Below, one piece after another: positions 28,643-41,900 of a stretch of 64,000 nucleotides of DNA. Source of the stretch: Symbiodinium natans (taxonomy: Eukaryota > Sar > Dinophyceae > Suessiales > Symbiodiniaceae); the NCBI GenBank assembly GCA_905221605.1, contig CAJNDS010000009.1, positions 1 to 64,000 on the forward strand. The letters run 5' to 3'. The translations under genes and the position numbers were made by a program. Position 1 is the first letter of the stretch, and every line of letters begins with the position of its first letter. The notes under the pieces were generated by a model. That model was not told the DNA's origin. It ran no database searches and saw only the letters and a program-made list of their open reading frames with translations.

Positions 28643-31600
28643 GCCAGGCTCACAGGAAGGGGGGGGGGGTGGGTGGGGGCGGGGGGTGCAGGTGCGGTTT
28701 AGGGTTTAGGGTTTGGGGTTTGGGGTTTGGGGCTTGGGGTTTGGGGTTTGGGGTTTAGGGTTTAGGTTTAGGCTCACAGGAGGGGGGGGGGGAGGGGCGG
28801 GCGCACCCGGATGCTTTTTGTTGGAAAAAGGGAGAGCGTGGAGCTGAGGTGGAGCTAAGCGCCAAACCTATATGTCCTTGAACACCATCTCATCTTGCGG
28901 TGCAGCTGTACACCCTAAACTTGGGATGCTCCCCCTCTATACTAACAGTCCTGGGGTTGTAATCGGGGGGGTACTACAATCTCTATTACAAGGGGGAGCA
29001 TCCCAATCCTAAACCCTAAGCCCGAACAGGGCAGGTGGTGCCTCAAGCGCAGATGCTACTGTTCATACATTCGTGTTTGTCCTAGTATCACAGGCGTTGC
29101 AATTATCACGTTTCTTGCATTGGGGGCGGTTTTTGCTCATATAATACGGTTATGTTAATACAGCTTAGGATTACTACGTCCAAATTATCTTATGTCATTC
29201 TCATTGTTCTTCTTGTTTCTGCATGTGAAGACGATGATGATGATGATGATGGTGATGCTAGTTGCGGTTCTTCTGCGATGTCTACTCGCACAGTCATTCT
29301 ACCGGCATCAGTCACTTCCTGTGCTTTGGGAGGCTCCAGGACTTGGGTATCCCCGCCAACTGCAAGGGCGCTTTGGGCTGGCAGAAGTCTTTAGGGTTCA
29401 GGGTTTAGGGTTTAGGGTTTAGGGTTTAGGGTTTAGGGTCTGGGAGGTAGGGCAGCCTCATGGTGGGCCCCTTAGAACTAGGAGGTTCATGGTACTTAGT
29501 AGCTCTTCATAACTGGACTTATAAGCCCCCTTATAAGCCCCTTAAGTGCCCTAACATGGTTATAAGTACAGTTATAAGCACAGTTACAATTAGTTACTAA
29601 GTACCATGAACCTCTAAGGTATATACCCTTTATATACCCTCTACGACCCAAGGGCCCATACTAATGGGCCCATGAAGCTAACATAAGTGGCAGCCCAAGA
29701 CCCCTAATTGCTAGGCAGGCCCTCCGAGAGTATTCGATAATCCCTTCGAGGGTTTAGGGTTTATGGTTTAAGGTTTTTGGGGTTTAAGAGTTTCATACCG
29801 ATGAGTCTTTTTTCAGACGGTTCTAAGGGGCCGTCCTAGATGGGGTCATATACCACATCAAGCGTTAGAGGAGTCCGCACTACGAATTCAAGCATATCGC
29901 TGGCTCAAGGGGTATGGCTTACTTCGCCTTTAGCTGAACTTTAAACTTTTCGGGTTTCCTTGTTTAGTAGGAATATTAAAGTTTAACCTGTTTTCCCCGT
30001 GGTTATTGCAGAAGTAAGATGGGACTCTGGGTTTGTGGTTTTGGTCTAAGGTTTTGCCTGGGGCATTTCCCAGAACAGGGTTACCCGTTCCTAAACCCTA
30101 AACCCTAAACCCTGAACCCTAAACCCTAAACCCTAAACCCTAAACCCGAAACCCTGTATCCTAAATTTTCGGAAGCCGCCGACTAGGGACCAGTGTCCAG
30201 GGGCCAGGTCTCTTTGCGTGGAGGGGATTCCTTCCTCGTTCTGACGGAAGCGTGTGTAAATCCGAAACCCTAAGCCCTAAACTAAACCCAACCCAAAGTG
30301 CAAGGTCATTTTGTCTGAATAGAAAAGGTTAGAATCCTAAGGGCCTTTGAGGTTCGAAACCAGAAAGAAGGGTCCTTGGACGAAGGACTTCATGCCGCGA
30401 CACAATTGTACTTGTCCTTCCTCTATATGTGCACACACAGCTTGGGATGTTCCCCCTTATACGAACAGTCCTTAATAGGGATTATAGTACCCCCTCTGCT
30501 AGTCCCTATGAAGGACTGTTAGTATATGGGGGAACATCCCAACCTTCCTCTACCCTAAACCCTAAACCCTATGAAGAACTGTTTAGTATATGGGGGAGCA
30601 CCCCGAGACACAGCTTCTGAACCTTTTGGCTCCTCCACCATCCCTCGCCGAGGCGTGGGCAAGCTTGCCCTGTGGCTGCACTCAAGTCGGTATCTTTAGG
30701 GTTTAGGGTTTAGGATTCAGGGTTTAGGGTTTAGGGTTTAGGGTATCTTGAATATCGCTCAACCCTACACACATCTCACGCCCGCGGCCCGATGTACATG
30801 AACCCCAAGCGCTAAACCCCATGTGCTTCCCGAAGCCCCAATTAGCCAAAAGTAACTCGGGCGGTTTTCCCGCCCTGAAGCTCCGGAATCTTCGCTGTTT
30901 CCCTTGCACTCTCTTACTGCGGACGTTGGTAAGGCAAATGGTTCTCGTCAGTGAGGCGTCTCGACGCTCCAGCAAAAGTCGCAGTCCGTAAGGCGTCTTC
31001 TCCGACCATGCAAGAGCCAAAGTCTTTGGACTTACGTCTTCCCAAAGCCCTTCGGGTTTGGGGTTTGGGGTTTAGGGTTTGGCTTTAGGGTTTAGGGTTT
31101 AGGGTTTGGGGGTAAGGGTAGCTTAAAGCGCGAACTCAGCCACCCGCCCGCCAGCAAAGATCAGCCACAAAGCGCAGCATGAAGTCAAACTCAGGGGTTT
31201 GGGGACGATAGACATTAAATTGATATGGAGCGCATCAAGAAAAGGAGAGTATGACAATGTTGATGGTTTATATGCTTGCGGGAATGATGAAAAGAACCCT
31301 AAATCCCAAGCCCTAAAACCCTAAACCCCGAAACCCCTAAACCCGAAACCCTAAACTCGAAAAGGCTGAAGCTGCTGCCAAAGCAGGCAACTACGACCGG
31401 CGTCTCTGCGAGGTTTGAGTTTGGAGGTTCAGGGTTTAGGGTTTAGGGTTTAGGGCTGGGGCTTCGGAAGTCTCAGTGTGTCTCGGAAGGCCCCTAAACC
31501 CTAAACCCTAAACCCTAAACCCTAAAGGCCATTTTGGTTTATGGCTCGGCGCAGCTGGCTGTTACATGGGAATCTGTTCGGAGCCACGACAGCTCGTCTC

Positions 31601-34600
31601 TGTGGCTAGGTAGGCCCTGTGAAGATGTTATTGTCCTAGCTAGGCCCTTGGGCTATTTAGGGTTTGGGGTTTAGGGTTTAGGATTTAGGGTTTTAGGGTT
31701 TAGGAATGTTTGCCCTCATTGAATTTAGCGAAAGGAATAGGTCCCAAGGAGGTTCTCAGGGCCATGGTGGCTAGCCAGTGCAGCTGGAGCCTTTCAGAGC
31801 TGACTGGTTTAGGATTTCGGGTTTTTTGAGGGTTTAGGGTTTAGGGTTTAGGGTTTAGGGTTTAGGGTTTAGGGTTTAGGGACAGGGTTTGGGGTTGCAC
31901 TTGGCATGCGAGGGTGCTGGCCTGGGGCACGGATTCATCCGTCTGCAGCCCTCAATGTCGCCTCAAATCCTGCACCTTCACTTAAGCCCTACACCTCTCT
32001 TCGTGAGGCACTAAACCCTAAACCCTAAACCCTAAAAACAAACCCCAAACCCCAAACCCCAAACCCCAAACCCCAAACCCCCAACCCCAAACCCTAAACC
32101 CTAAACCCTAAACCCTAAACCCTAAACCCTAAACCCTAAACCCTAAACCCTAAACCCTAAACCCCAACTCTAGGTTATGAAGGTCAAAGATGCTCCTTTT
32201 GTGGCAGACCCCCTTCCTGTCCCCCACGCTCGGGTTCGCAAAGGCCCACATTTGGGCCGAGCTTGGGTCACACAGATGTACCGCAGGTTTAGGGTTTAGG
32301 GTTTAGGGTTTGGGGTTTAGGGTTTAGGGTTTAGGGTTTAGGGTTCCTAATGTGCGAGGGCTTTCGCTATGTGCTTGAGCATTTCTAAGTATTTGCTAAA
32401 GGAGCTAAGAGAAGAGGACCTTCGTTTGGAATACCATCTGCCCCCCCCGCCCCCCCCTGCCCCCGCCCCCATATTTCTGTATAGACCCCCTAGGGCCTAG
32501 CAGCCGTGGGGGAGGTTAAAGGGTTTACGGGTGTAGGGGTTTAGGGTTTAGGGCTTGCTAGGCATGAATTTCCACAAGCTTACGCCCCAGATGAGGTGCG
32601 TCCACTGGTCGCAGGACGATTTGGGGGATGAATGCCGGGGCCCAGTTGACTGCAATGGGTATTCGGAGTGTTTTTTTCCGTCAGAAGAACGTAGGCTACG
32701 CAGGCTATGTAGGGGCATAACGCTGTGAATTGTTTAGGCTCCTGTGTTCGGCAGCAGCTTTGACCGAGTACTTGTCCTGGACCTAGCAATCATGACCTGC
32801 GTGAAGCTCTGTGCCTGAGGCCTGAAGCCCAAGTCTTCAAGCCCAAGCCCCACACACCCCCAAGATATATGCGCGGGGGACCTTAAACTCCTAAACCCTC
32901 AGAAACCCTAAACCCTCAACCTCCACCCCCATTCCTTTTCCGACATCTCCCAGGCCTCAGACACCAAACCCTACACCCTAAACCCGAAACCCCAACCCCC
33001 CTAAACCCTAAGCCCCTAAGTCCCTAAAGCCCTGTAGGCCCGACCTCAGAAATCCCAAACTCCCAACCCCTAAGCTACCCTAAGCCTAAGCCCCCCAACC
33101 CCCTCCCCCTCAAAAAAAAACAAGATAGAAGAACAAAAGAGAGGGTCACAGGTAGAACCTTAGAAACAACAAGAATATCAACAACAAACTACACAAAACG
33201 AACCCTCAGCCCTAAGGCCTGAATCCTAAACCTAAAAACAGACCTTTTCAAGTTTCGGGTTTAGGGTTTCGGATTAGGGTTAGGGTTTAGGGTTTAGGGT
33301 TCAGAGTTTAGGGTTTGGGCTTTCGGCTCTTTAACATAGAGAACCCTAACTATGCCTAAACCCGTTAGCTCTTCATCTCCAATCAGTACCCTGGGAGGAG
33401 TGCAAGAAGCTGTGCACTGGTAATGCGCTGCTTGTCGGCTGAGCCCCCCCCAACCCTGAACCCTAGAAGCCAAGAAGCCAAGAAGCCAAGAAGCCAAGAA
33501 GCCAAGAACCCTAAGCCCTAAAACACTAACCCCGAAGTTACGACCCAGGGAGTTGGGGATCTAGAGCCTTGGGAGTTTCGGGCTTACAGCGACCAGTTCC
33601 TTGCCCCATGCGAGTAGACATTGCACGCTTTAGTATGCATTCGGTGTAACGATACAACGAAAGAGCACCAAAAACATCAGACAACCCATCATAACCATGT
33701 AAGCCTTTTCTAGCACGGTTGTTCTGGTGTCACCGTGTCCTTGAGTGTAGGGTTATGCATGACCCAATGCGCCCCGAAGCACATATCAATCAGTTGGGGG
33801 GCTGCGAAGCGAACACCACAACATAAAAACCCTAAACCCTAAAACCCAGGTTTCTTTTTTTTGTTGCTTCCTTTTTGGGGGGGAGAAGTTCCTTTCTTAC
33901 CCCCTCTCAGTCAAACCTGCAAGCTGCACCCCTAGCCCTAAACCCTAAACCCATGTTGAGTCCATCGTGTAGGGTTTCACGTGTCGGAGGAGTCCTTCGA
34001 TGGGCCAGAAGATGGGTTCCCCTACTACCCCCCTCTAGGATGTAGGGTCTCGGGTTTAGGGTTAGGGGTTAGCTCAACACTCCCCCCCCCCCCCCCCTGC
34101 CCCGCCCCCAGGGTTCCCCCCCCCATAATTACAAATAAAGCTATTGAGGGATAATCAAGCCTAATTCAGGATAGTTATCCGGGGAACCTAGGGGGCTAGT
34201 ATAGAGAGGGGCAGCAGGGAAACCCATGAATGAAGCCACGTTAGCAGGTGGATACGAATCTGCCTGGATGCTGCTGCGAAGAGTGGTCGTGCGGATGTCC
34301 TGGAGAGAATCTTTCAATGCAACCGGCCTTGCCCGTTCCCCCAATATGGAGGTTGCCGAAATTAGGGGTACCTTCTTGGGGTCCTTATAAGGGGATCCTA
34401 CTTTTTGTGGTTTTTTTTTGTTTGGGGTCAGGGGTTCACACACTTCAAAATGAGCAAAGGTGAGGTGGCTTAGCAGTTGTTGGTCTGTGGGAGCTTTAGG
34501 TCAAGACGCTCAGGCACATGAAGGGTATTCTTTGCACCTATCGTGCACACAGAGTTCTGCGAATTACTTGTTCGCCGCGACGTCGCCCCGGGCTACGTGG

Positions 34601-36580
34601 TTTAAACCCCAAAAGCCTCGAACCCGCAAACCCTATAAACCCTAAACCCATAATGCCTTGAACCCTGTTATAAGCTTGCCGAATCCCAAACTCCTATGGG
34701 TTTAGGGTGTTGAGGGTCGGCCCCAAGCCCGAAGAGTGTGAGGAGGCCCACACCTCAAGCTTGTCGGCATTTTCTTGCGCTCGGGGTTTAGGGTTTATGG
34801 TTAGGGGTTGCTTCAAGGCGAATGTAAACCCTGAACCCTAAATCCTAAACCCTAAGCCCTAGACCCTAAACCCTAAACCCCAGCCCGAAGATGCCCCCGA
34901 GGCCTGCGCGCCGAGCTCGACGCAAGCGAAGATGGGACTCTCCACTTGATCGGACATTTTTGCTTGATAGGGTTTAGGGTTTAGGGTTTAGGGGTTTGGG
35001 GCTTCGGGTTTAGGGTTTAGGGTTTAGGGTTGTGGTATAAAGAAACCCCTTGAAAAGGCCCAAGTTATGTCCTGGACAGGCACATGGACCCTTTTTAGGA
35101 CTCTATGGGTAGTTTCATGGGCCCGTAATACGGCCCCTGAAATCCTAAACCGGTTTGGGCTTAGGGTAAGAAAAACTAAACCCAAACCCCTCAACAAGGG
35201 CGGCCTTCGATTGTGGGGTTCTTACGGTCATGGGGGTAGGTACCTACTTGGAGATTCGTGGTACTTAGTAACTAATTATAACTGTACTTATAGCCCACAT
35301 ATAAGCCCCCTAAGTGCCCTAAGATGGTTATAAGTACAGTTATAAGTAGACTCATAATTAGTTACAAAGTGCCATGAACCTCCATAGGGAACCCTAGGGA
35401 GCTTTAGAAAGTAATGGGGAGGATTAGGGAACCTTGTTAAGTTACGTACACCCCTTGAACCCCTCTCCAACCCCCGTTAAGAACACGAAGATTCCAACCT
35501 GGGGCTGTCAGCAAGCCGGAGCCCAGGGCAGTTTCGGGCTGAGCATAGGGGTTTAGGGTTTAGGGTTTAGGGGCACCCCGACATGTGGAGGGGGTGGGGA
35601 GTTCTGAACCCTAAACCCGAACCCCCCCCCCCCCCCCCTAAAAACCCTAAACCCTAAACCCCCACCCCACCCTTTCCCGGTGAGCTTTCACAGGCCAAAC
35701 CCTTGGGTTGCCACCCTCAATTCAAAGCCATGGAGAACGCTTCAACATGGGTGGCTGTCAAAATCATCATCCCTTGTTGGGGTACCCTAAATATTCGCTG
35801 CCGTATTATAGTAGGGATTCCGGTTTCACGGGGCTTCCGGCAGCGGCTCAGGGCACACCAGGGGCGCTTGAGGAAACCCTTCGAGTCAGAGTATTCCCAT
35901 CGAGAGAAGGGGTGGTTTAGGGTTTAGGGTTTAGGGTTTAGGGTTTAGGGTTCCGTGTAAGCATAAGGCAGCACTATAGTGGCCCTGAGGCGAGTCAAGG
36001 TTGAAATATCAGGGTTTTGGGTTTAGGGTGTGGGGTTGAGGGGAAAAAAGAGCGTGCGCTTTTGTTTATGAGTTGGGGCGCAGCTTGAATCCGAGCCCTG
36101 ACCCGGATTCCAGAACCATGAGGCACCACCTTTGCAACCCCAAACCCTAAGCCCTAAGCCCTAAACCCTAAACCCTAAACCCTAAACCCTAAACCCTGGC
36201 AGCTGAGAATGGACCTCGCAGCCTACGGCGCCATGCTGGATGTCCACGCCAAGGTCGCTCCGAAAGTGACTTCCATGACCCAAAGGGTTGCTTTAGGGTT
36301 TAGGGTTTGGGGTTTAGGGTTTAGGGTTCAGGGTTTCGGGGTTCAGGGTTTGGACGTGGGTTTTGGGTTTAGATGTTCTGAGGGATCATAACTTGCTCAC
36401 TCTACTCGAATGTTTCCTATGTTTGTGCTATATGGCACTAGAATGTGCTGAACATGTGCTTTTGCGACACGCTGAAGTAATTTAAACATAAGCTATAATA
36501 TGATGAGAAATAGGCAAATGCAGCCACCAATGTAGATGTATGTATAAGTTGAACCTGCTTTAGTGTGTTCCTTCCCCCCT

Positions 36581-36618
<38 letters not shown>

Positions 36619-38870
36619 ACAGTCGAGTCGAAGCTGGTTTTGGCTCTCTTTAAACAGTCCTCGGGATGTATTCGTTTTAATAGGGAGGAGCGGAGTTTGT
36701 ATGAGTTTAAAAGGGACAGACCGGCCTGGCAGACCGGCCCAGCAAGGATCGCCAAGGCACGCTGCATGAAATTGCGGACCCAACTCTGTACCCCAAACAG
36801 TCATAGTTAAAGAGAGGGCCCCAGTCAAGCAGGTCCAGCATTACTATGTGTTTGTATATCATCTGTCGTACAAACATGTGTATATACACATATATGGTCA
36901 CCCCCCCCCCCCCCCCAATGGACCCACCGCGGGCCTTGATATATATATATATATAAATGGTGAAATCAAGAACATTCTTCAAGCCACTCTGAAAAGAATT
37001 CCGTACCGATAACATTTCTGACAATTCTTAACGTCGACGTATTCCTTTCATGTCAATGAGATCCTTACGAAAAGCCTGTGTTTGCTCAATATCCTTCTGA
37101 AAGGAGACTTGCAATATAGACCAATCCTTCCCCATGAACCCTAAACCCCAAACCCGGAACCCTAAACCCTAAACCCTAAACCCTAAACCCTAAACCCTAA
37201 ACCCTAAACCCTAAACCCTAAACCCTAAACCCTAAACCCTATCCCCAAACCCTAAACTCTCCTCACCGACACCTGTCCCAGGCTGGGAATTCGGAGGCCG
37301 CGCTCGACCTGCTCGATGAGATGGGCTCGACGACGCTTTGCATGTTCAGGGTTTCGGGTTTAGGGTTTCGGGTTTAGGGTTTAGGGTTTAGGGACAACCC
37401 TAAACCCGCACCCTTATAAGCCCTAAATCCCTCGCTTGTCACCGAGCTGTGCAGGTTTGGGGGGCGTTGGGTCAAGCGCGGCATTCTGAGTGTTCTCACT
37501 TGTTATGTTTTAAGTAGGTTGGTAGGCATTCTTCGCCAGTGGTGTGCCGAAAACCGCGCACAGCCCAATTTTGTTCAAGCCCAGCGTACATCCCCAAACT
37601 GTACGCTCCCCAAAGATCTAAGCATGCGGGCTAAGCCCTAAACCCTAAACCCTAAACCCTAAACCCTAAACCCTAAACCCCCCAAACCCCAAACCCCAAA
37701 ACCCTGAGGGGCTTGACGCCTGATCTTCAGAGTTTCACGGCAGTCCTGGAGGCCTGGAACCTGTGGTAGAAGGGTTTAGAGTTTAGGGTTTAGGGTTAGT
37801 GTTTGGGGTTTGGGGTTTAGGGTTTAGGGTTTAGGGTTTGGGGTTGCTGGTTTTGAGCCATAAAGCCCCTGACAATCCCTAAGCTCTAGAGCCTACTGGC
37901 TCTTTATTCGTAGGAAGGAGGGAATCAGATACCCCATGTAATCCTTTAGAGGGTGTACGTTGCATATATAGGGGGATACAAGATACCTAATGCCCTCTTT
38001 CCCTAGTAAAAACCAGCAGGTTAAGAGTTGCTTGAAAGATGTTGGGAGATTTTGTGAGGTTGGCGGGTTGGCTTCTCATTTACCAAGTGAGCGGCTTCAC
38101 GAGTTTAGGGTTTAGGGTTTAGGGTTGAGGGTTGAGGGTTTAGGGTTTAGGGTTTAGGGTTTAGTCCTTGCTGGCTGCGAGGGTTGGCGTCTGCGCTGAT
38201 ATGCTCAGCCCCACATCCCGAAACCCGTAGGCGAGCCTTACGGGCTTCACGGGCCCTACGCCATATAAAACCTACAAGCGCTATAAGCCCTGTAAGCCCT
38301 ATAAACCCTATAAACCTTACTTAAACCCCATAAACCCTAAACCCCAAGCAGCTTTCGTGACGTGGGCGCTAGGCCTTCGCCAATGCGGGCGACATGGAAG
38401 GTGCCAGGGCCATCTTCTCTCGCCACCCTGCTTCTAAGAGAACTTACTTTGGGGTTCCCCCAATCATATGGGTTCAGGGTTTAGGGTTTAGGGTTCAGGG
38501 TTCAGGGTTCAGGGTTCAGGGTTTAGTAGGGTTTAGGGTTTAGGGTCCTTAAATAGGTCCCTGAGAAGTATGGGCCCTTGGGGTTTACAGGGTTTGAAAG
38601 GGGTATGTACGGGAGAATGCTGAACCGCTGGCTCCGGTTTCGTGTTCAGGGCCGAGCCACTACTTCTCAGAACGTTCGTCACCTACGTGGTTTAAGGGGA
38701 TCCCTAAACCCTAAAACACTAAACCCTAAACCCTAAACCTTACTTGGGAAAACGCCCATTTCGGTAATCTAGGGGTGCGAGGTGCGAAGCCGGAGCTTCC
38801 TCTTGCTGGTTCTTCGTAAGAGAAGTAGGGCGACCATGTATTCATTCCTTTTAAAGGGTGTATATATGGA

Positions 38871-38906
<36 letters not shown>

Positions 38907-41900
38907 ATGTATATACGTATGTATGTATATATACATATATATATATATGTATGTATATATGTATGTATGTATATCAATGGCAACTAGGGGGGTCCTGTCT
39001 CGGTCCCCCCGAGGCGCCCGAAACCTCGAACAGCATCCCAACAAGACACCTCAACCCTGAACCCTAAACCTTAAGCCGGTGTCGCTGTTGATGATCCCTC
39101 CTGAGCGTACCCAAACCGCCAATTTCCTATCCTGAATGCCAGTATGGCGATATCCCATGCGGGTTTAAGCTGCTTGGGTGTTGATTTTCCCTTCTCCGAC
39201 CAATATACCCCTCATTGCCGTGGCTAGTCGGGTGACAAAAAAACACTTAAGCCCTGACCCTAACCCCTAAACCCTAAACCCTAAACCCTAAACCCTAAAC
39301 CCTAACAGGGTTTGCGGAAAAAGGGTGCAGGCCGGAGCCCCCCACCTAGGTCTGAGAAAGGCCGGCCTCGTCCCGGACACAGTGACCTTCGGCGCGATGA
39401 TCGCAGCTTGCGACCCTAGCCTTGCGCATTTAGGGGTTTAGGGTTTAGGGTTTAGGGTTTAGGGTTTAGGGTTTGCAGAGTTTGGGCCGTCCAGGGCCTA
39501 GGTAGGCCCTTCGAACATGACTTATTTTCCCTGACTGGGTTTAAGACTTCATATTAGACCCCAAGCCCTAAACCCTAATCCCTAAACCCTAAACCTTAAA
39601 CTTTATGAATATTTCTCGGAGGGTTCTGAGGGCCATTCTGAGAACTTAAACTAGGGGGGTCTTTGGGTGGTTGAAGATGTTTGGTGCTTGGAGTGTGCAT
39701 GGGAAGATCTGGCAGATGGACGCTTTCACCTCGAGGGTTCAGGGTTTAGGGTTTAGGGTTTAGGGTTTAGGGTTTAGGGTTTAGGGTTTATCGTCGGGTG
39801 CATGAAGATTCTTTCGTCAAGAAAGAGTTGTCTTCTTCGAGTATGTTGCGCATGCCTTTACTGCTAGGGCTCGGCATCTCAGTCTGTAGTGCTGAGAGTA
39901 CGGGACTCTTGGAAGTATTCTGGTGACGCCCTCAGTCCGGCTGCAAGAAAAAGGTTTAGGGCTTAGGGCTTAGGGAGGTTGTTTGTTAGGTTTCCGGCCT
40001 TTTTGGGTGTTGGGCCGCAGGGGTTATATAGGGTTTTGCTTTTGGGGTGACTTATTTGGCACAGGGCGAAGAGCGCGGTGTGTATGCGTATGTTCATGGT
40101 TTAGAGCCAATCGTAAACCCTTACATAGAGCTGTGGCCTGTAGGTCAGTGTGAAAGGATCGATTCCCGAATTGTAGGATTCCCTTAAAATTCGGAAACCC
40201 ACACATGGTTGGAGTCCAAGACCCACACTCCTCCAGCCGAGGTCAGGTCCGGCGACATGGATGCAGCCGCCGCTGGACGGCATGTCTGCAAGATTCGGTG
40301 GAGGTATCTTCAGAGCCCAAAACCTACTCTTTTTGTAGGTTGCCTCAGAATACTACAAGGAATTCAAGGGGCGTCGTAAGATGGAGAAGCAGGAGAAGGA
40401 GGAGAAACAGGAGAAGGAGCAGAAGGAACCCCAAACCCCAATCCCGAATCCCTAAACCCTAAACTCAAAACTGCGCAACAACAAGAACCTGAAGAACCCT
40501 AAACCCTAAACTCTAAACCCTATCGATCTCAGCTCCATGCAATCTTCGGTCGAGCAAAGGCCCAGGGAGCTTTTTTAGGCTTCTAGGTCATATGAAGCAG
40601 GGTTTATATTCCTGCTCAGTAGGCCCTTGGGACATTTTACAGTTTTCCTTATTGGGTTTAAGAGGGTCATATTCAGGAAGATTCTTCAGAGGGTCTTACG
40701 GGCCATCCCAGACTGCTATGGGTGAGTGTACGTAAGATTCCTTTTTTAGTATTGGTGGGTGTATATACCTGGTGTCCTTTTGGCGGTACAAGCAATCTAT
40801 ACCCTGCTTCATATAGATTGGCGGTCTCTTCAAGTGGGGTTTCTGTCTTATAGGGGGGATATGTAGGGGTTCTTATTGGGGTACACAGGGGCGACTTTGA
40901 GGTATAAAGGTAACAAATAAGAGCCCCGCCGGCCTTTATAACTTTCAGGGTCTAGGGTTTACTCAGTAGACCCTTGGGACATTTCATATTTTCCTTTGTT
41001 TGTTTCAAGAGGATCAAACCCTAAATCCTAAACCCTAAACCCTAAACCCGTTTTAAGGGCCATCCACAGCCTGCCAAGATGTTGCCACTTCCGCCAGGTC
41101 ATCATAGCCTGCGGACCCTGCAGGGGGAAGGCGATGTCGATAGGACGACAGCAAAAGCCTGCAGGTTCAACTCCAACCTGAACCCCGAAACCTGACAAAA
41201 CAAGCCTAAACCTGAACCCCATACTTCCAGGGACCTAAACCTCAGGTTGCCAGGGTTTAGGGTTTAGGGTTTGGGGGTTTAGGGTTTAGGGTTTAGGGTT
41301 TAGGGCTTAGGGTTTAGGGTTGAGCGCCTTAAGGGTCTGAGCAGAGGATCCCCCTAAGCCCAAGTTTAGGGCACACATGCAAGCAAGGAAGCCTGGCTGC
41401 GGCAATCCGTTGATGCCAACTTGCCTCCCAATCTGGTCCTGTACAACACGCTCATTGACGGCTACGCGAAGAGCCGCCGCTTCGATTTGAAAGAGGGAGA
41501 TCTCCACTTGTCCTTGGGCATTTCATAGTTCATGGGGTTTCCTACTACCCCCTCCCCCTCCCCCCCCCCCCGCCCCCTCAAAACAAACCCCCCTAGGTTC
41601 CCCCGTTCCCCCATAATTAAGGCTATTTCGGGCTAATTAATCTTGATTCAGGTTTTTTAGGGGGGAAGCTAGGGGGGTAGTAAAGAGGGGGGTAGTCGGA
41701 AACCCATGAATAGTCCAGAAATACGCAACAAGTCTCTACAGGTAGGTACATTGGCACGCCGCCTCAACATGGTCGTTGAATTACCGTCTTGGAAGGGTTC
41801 TGCAGTATGGGCCGCGTGGGGTTTACAGGGTATTACTTTCCCTTTGGATCATGTTTCGGAAGGCGCTGGCCAGGGGCCAGCGGTCCATTATGAAACGGGG

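Larger units (their letters stand above)
32346..36202. other. Large intron/spacer with scattered ITS and foldbacks
   Basis: No exon could be supported. Contents: degenerate CCCTAAA/CCCCAAA (32888-33060), family G foldback (34012-34229), family A foldback (35245-35386), partial family H (35748-35817), C runs at 34082 and 35618, and a (AAGCCAAG)n minisatellite at 33466-33510. Confidence 0.5.

Noticed and set aside
36438-36828. Gly- or Pro-rich frames around 36.6 kb
   Set aside because: Caused by the 34-base C run; no supported sequence on either side.
40381-40432. Lys/Glu-rich frame after PPR exon 7 as coding
   Set aside because: It is a GAGAAG-type purine repeat, and the frame that completes the PPR unit uses the GC donor at 40272 instead.
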